Made by a program: the position numbers and the translations under genes. From NCBI GenBank assembly GCA_934418055.1, contig CAKRWX010000131.1, forward strand, positions 1-6,806: a stretch of 6,806 nt of DNA. Direction: 5' to 3'. Below the pieces are notes generated by a model. It did not search any database, was not told the DNA's origin, and saw nothing but the letters and a program-made list of their open reading frames with translations. Shown here one piece after another: positions 5,820 to 6,806 of this stretch. How positions within the stretch are numbered: the first letter of the stretch is position 1; every line of letters begins with the position of its first letter. Source of the stretch: an uncultured Lachnospiraceae bacterium. Its GTDB lineage: Bacteria > Bacillota > Clostridia > Lachnospirales > Lachnospiraceae.

Positions 5820-6806
5820 CTATTTTATCTTTTGGGCTGCTATCTGGGCGATCACGCACAATTCCCCTGCTTTCAGCGCATGCTCCTGGGTCATGGCAGT
5901 CTCTGTGCGATCGATGCAATCATGGAGCAATTCCTGAAAGAACGGATAACCGACTTTTCCTGATACATCTTCCCTGTGTTCCCCCTTTTCATCCACCCAG
6001 TACACGTGATCCTTTGTCTGGTCCCGTGCCACATCCACATATTTCCGAAGCTCAATGTAGCCTTTTGTCCCAAGGATGAAGGTTCTGCCATCTCCCCAGG
6101 TAGATAACCCGTCTGGTGTCAGCCAGTCCACCCGGAAATAATTAGAAGCGCCATTTTCTCCTACCAGAGAGGCTTCGCCAAAATCTTCCATCTCTGGATA
6201 CTGGCCATGACAGTAATTACCGACCTGGCTGTTTACGACCCTTGCATTTTCACAACCGCTGTAATATAGAAACTGCTCAATCTGATGACTGCCAATGTCG
6301 CATAGAATCCCGCCATACGTTTCTTTATGAAAGAACCAGTCTGGTCTGGTTTCTGGCTTCAGGCGGTGAGGTCCCATTCCCATGACCTGAACCACATCGC
6401 CGATCACTCCGTCTTTCACCAGCTTGCCGGCATACACTCCCGCCTCAGAATGAAGGCGTTCACTATAATAAACCATGTATTTCCGTCTGGTTTTATCAAT
6501 AGCCTCCCGTATCCGCTCTAATTGCTCCAGCGTTGTAAATGGGGCTTTATCTACAAAGTAGTCCTTGCCTGCTTCCATGACCCTGATTCCCAGATCTGCC
6601 CTCTGTGACGGAATACACGCAGAAAGCACCAGATCAACCTCTGGATCTTCCAGGATCTGTTCCAGATTTTTGGCCTCTTTCACCTGGAATTTCTGAAAAT
6701 GATCCAGAAATGTCTTTGTTTTCTCCGTATCCGGGTCATAGGCCCATTTGATCACCGCCCCGGCTCCCCCGATTCCTTCTGTCATGCCATTGATATGTCC
6801 ATGATC
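5820..6806 (-). CDS. Gfo/Idh/MocA family NAD(P)-dependent oxidoreductase (5' end cut by window edge)
   Basis: Members oxidise or reduce sugars, inositols and related compounds with NAD(P) in the cytosol; the substrate here cannot be told. Codons remain open through DHGHING before the first internal Met, so the true start lies beyond 6806 and ATG 6785 is not the real start. The first beta strand and usually the glycine-rich nucleotide loop are missing. Of the 328 visible residues, the Rossmann half shows AYDPD, the strand DLVLSACIP, and DYFVDKAPF, where K87 (visible numbering) occupies the conserved lysine of the usual EKP motif, here DKAP. The C-terminal alpha/beta domain shows GGILCDIGSHQIEQ (165-178), the family's GGxLxDxGxHxxD-type motif with its catalytic histidine. 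The complete protein would be roughly 335-340 residues. The gene ends in TAG with no clear terminator before the ppdK control region, so some read-through toward ppdK is possible. Confidence 0.88.
   Translation of the reverse strand, partial: DHGHINGMTEGIGGAGAVIKWAYDPDTEKTKTFLDHFQKFQVKEAKNLEQILEDPEVDLVLSACIPSQRADLGIRVMEAGKDYFVDKAPFTTLEQLERIREAIDKTRRKYMVYYSERLHSEAGVYAGKLVKDGVIGDVVQVMGMGPHRLKPETRPDWFFHKETYGGILCDIGSHQIEQFLYYSGCENARVVNSQVGNYCHGQYPEMEDFGEASLVGENGASNYFRVDWLTPDGLSTWGDGRTFILGTKGYIELRKYVDVARDQTKDHVYWVDEKGEHREDVSGKVGYPFFQELLHDCIDRTETAMTQEHALKAGELCVIAQIAAQKIK

Noticed and set aside
1..6806. Mobile element, CRISPR array, tRNA or rRNA
   Set aside because: No repeat-spacer pattern, transposase or integrase frame, cloverleaf or rRNA-like segment was seen on either strand.

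Overview
The window looks like chromosomal DNA from an anaerobic, gut-type Firmicute of the class Clostridia, most likely Lachnospiraceae. This rests on strong AGGAGG ribosome binding sites, AT-rich sigma-A type promoters, a pyruvate phosphate dikinase that aligns in recalled sequence, almost without gaps, to the Clostridium symbiosum enzyme, and a beta-glucuronidase closely resembling that of Ruminococcus gnavus. No database search was run; these matches come from recalled family sequences.

Layout, left to right. (1) 1-1769, minus: a nearly complete GH2 beta-glucuronidase (uidA/gusA) whose last few residues run off the left edge. Its own sigma-A-like promoter is surrounded by three inverted repeats (1802-1907), so it appears locally controlled. 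(2) 1922-2392, minus: a LURP-one-related (LOR) beta-barrel protein of unknown role with its own promoter. (3) 2498-2824, plus: a stand-alone alkyltransferase domain (MGMT/OGT C-terminal type) with an intact PCHR active site, divergent from the LOR gene. (4) 2921-2956: a strong, symmetric, bidirectional terminator shared by the alkyltransferase gene and the convergent ppdK. (5) 2974-5610, minus: complete ppdK (878 aa). (6) 5611-5819: a regulatory intergenic stretch with two leader hairpins, a promoter, a perfect match to the CcpA cre consensus, and a 20-bp perfect palindrome with an additional phased half-site. (7) 5820-6806, minus: a Gfo/Idh/MocA-family NAD(P)-dependent oxidoreductase missing its N-terminus at the right edge.

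How the genes fit together: uidA releases glucuronic acid from host or dietary glucuronides, and PPDK interconverts PEP and pyruvate in central metabolism, with a cre site suggesting carbon catabolite control. The oxidoreductase probably acts on a sugar or sugar derivative. The genes are mostly separate transcription units rather than one operon. I found no RNA genes, CRISPR array, transposon, prophage or toxin system, and nothing that qualifies as a clearly new biological system. The most worthwhile leads are the regulatory palindromes, the cre site, and the small stand-alone alkyltransferase.
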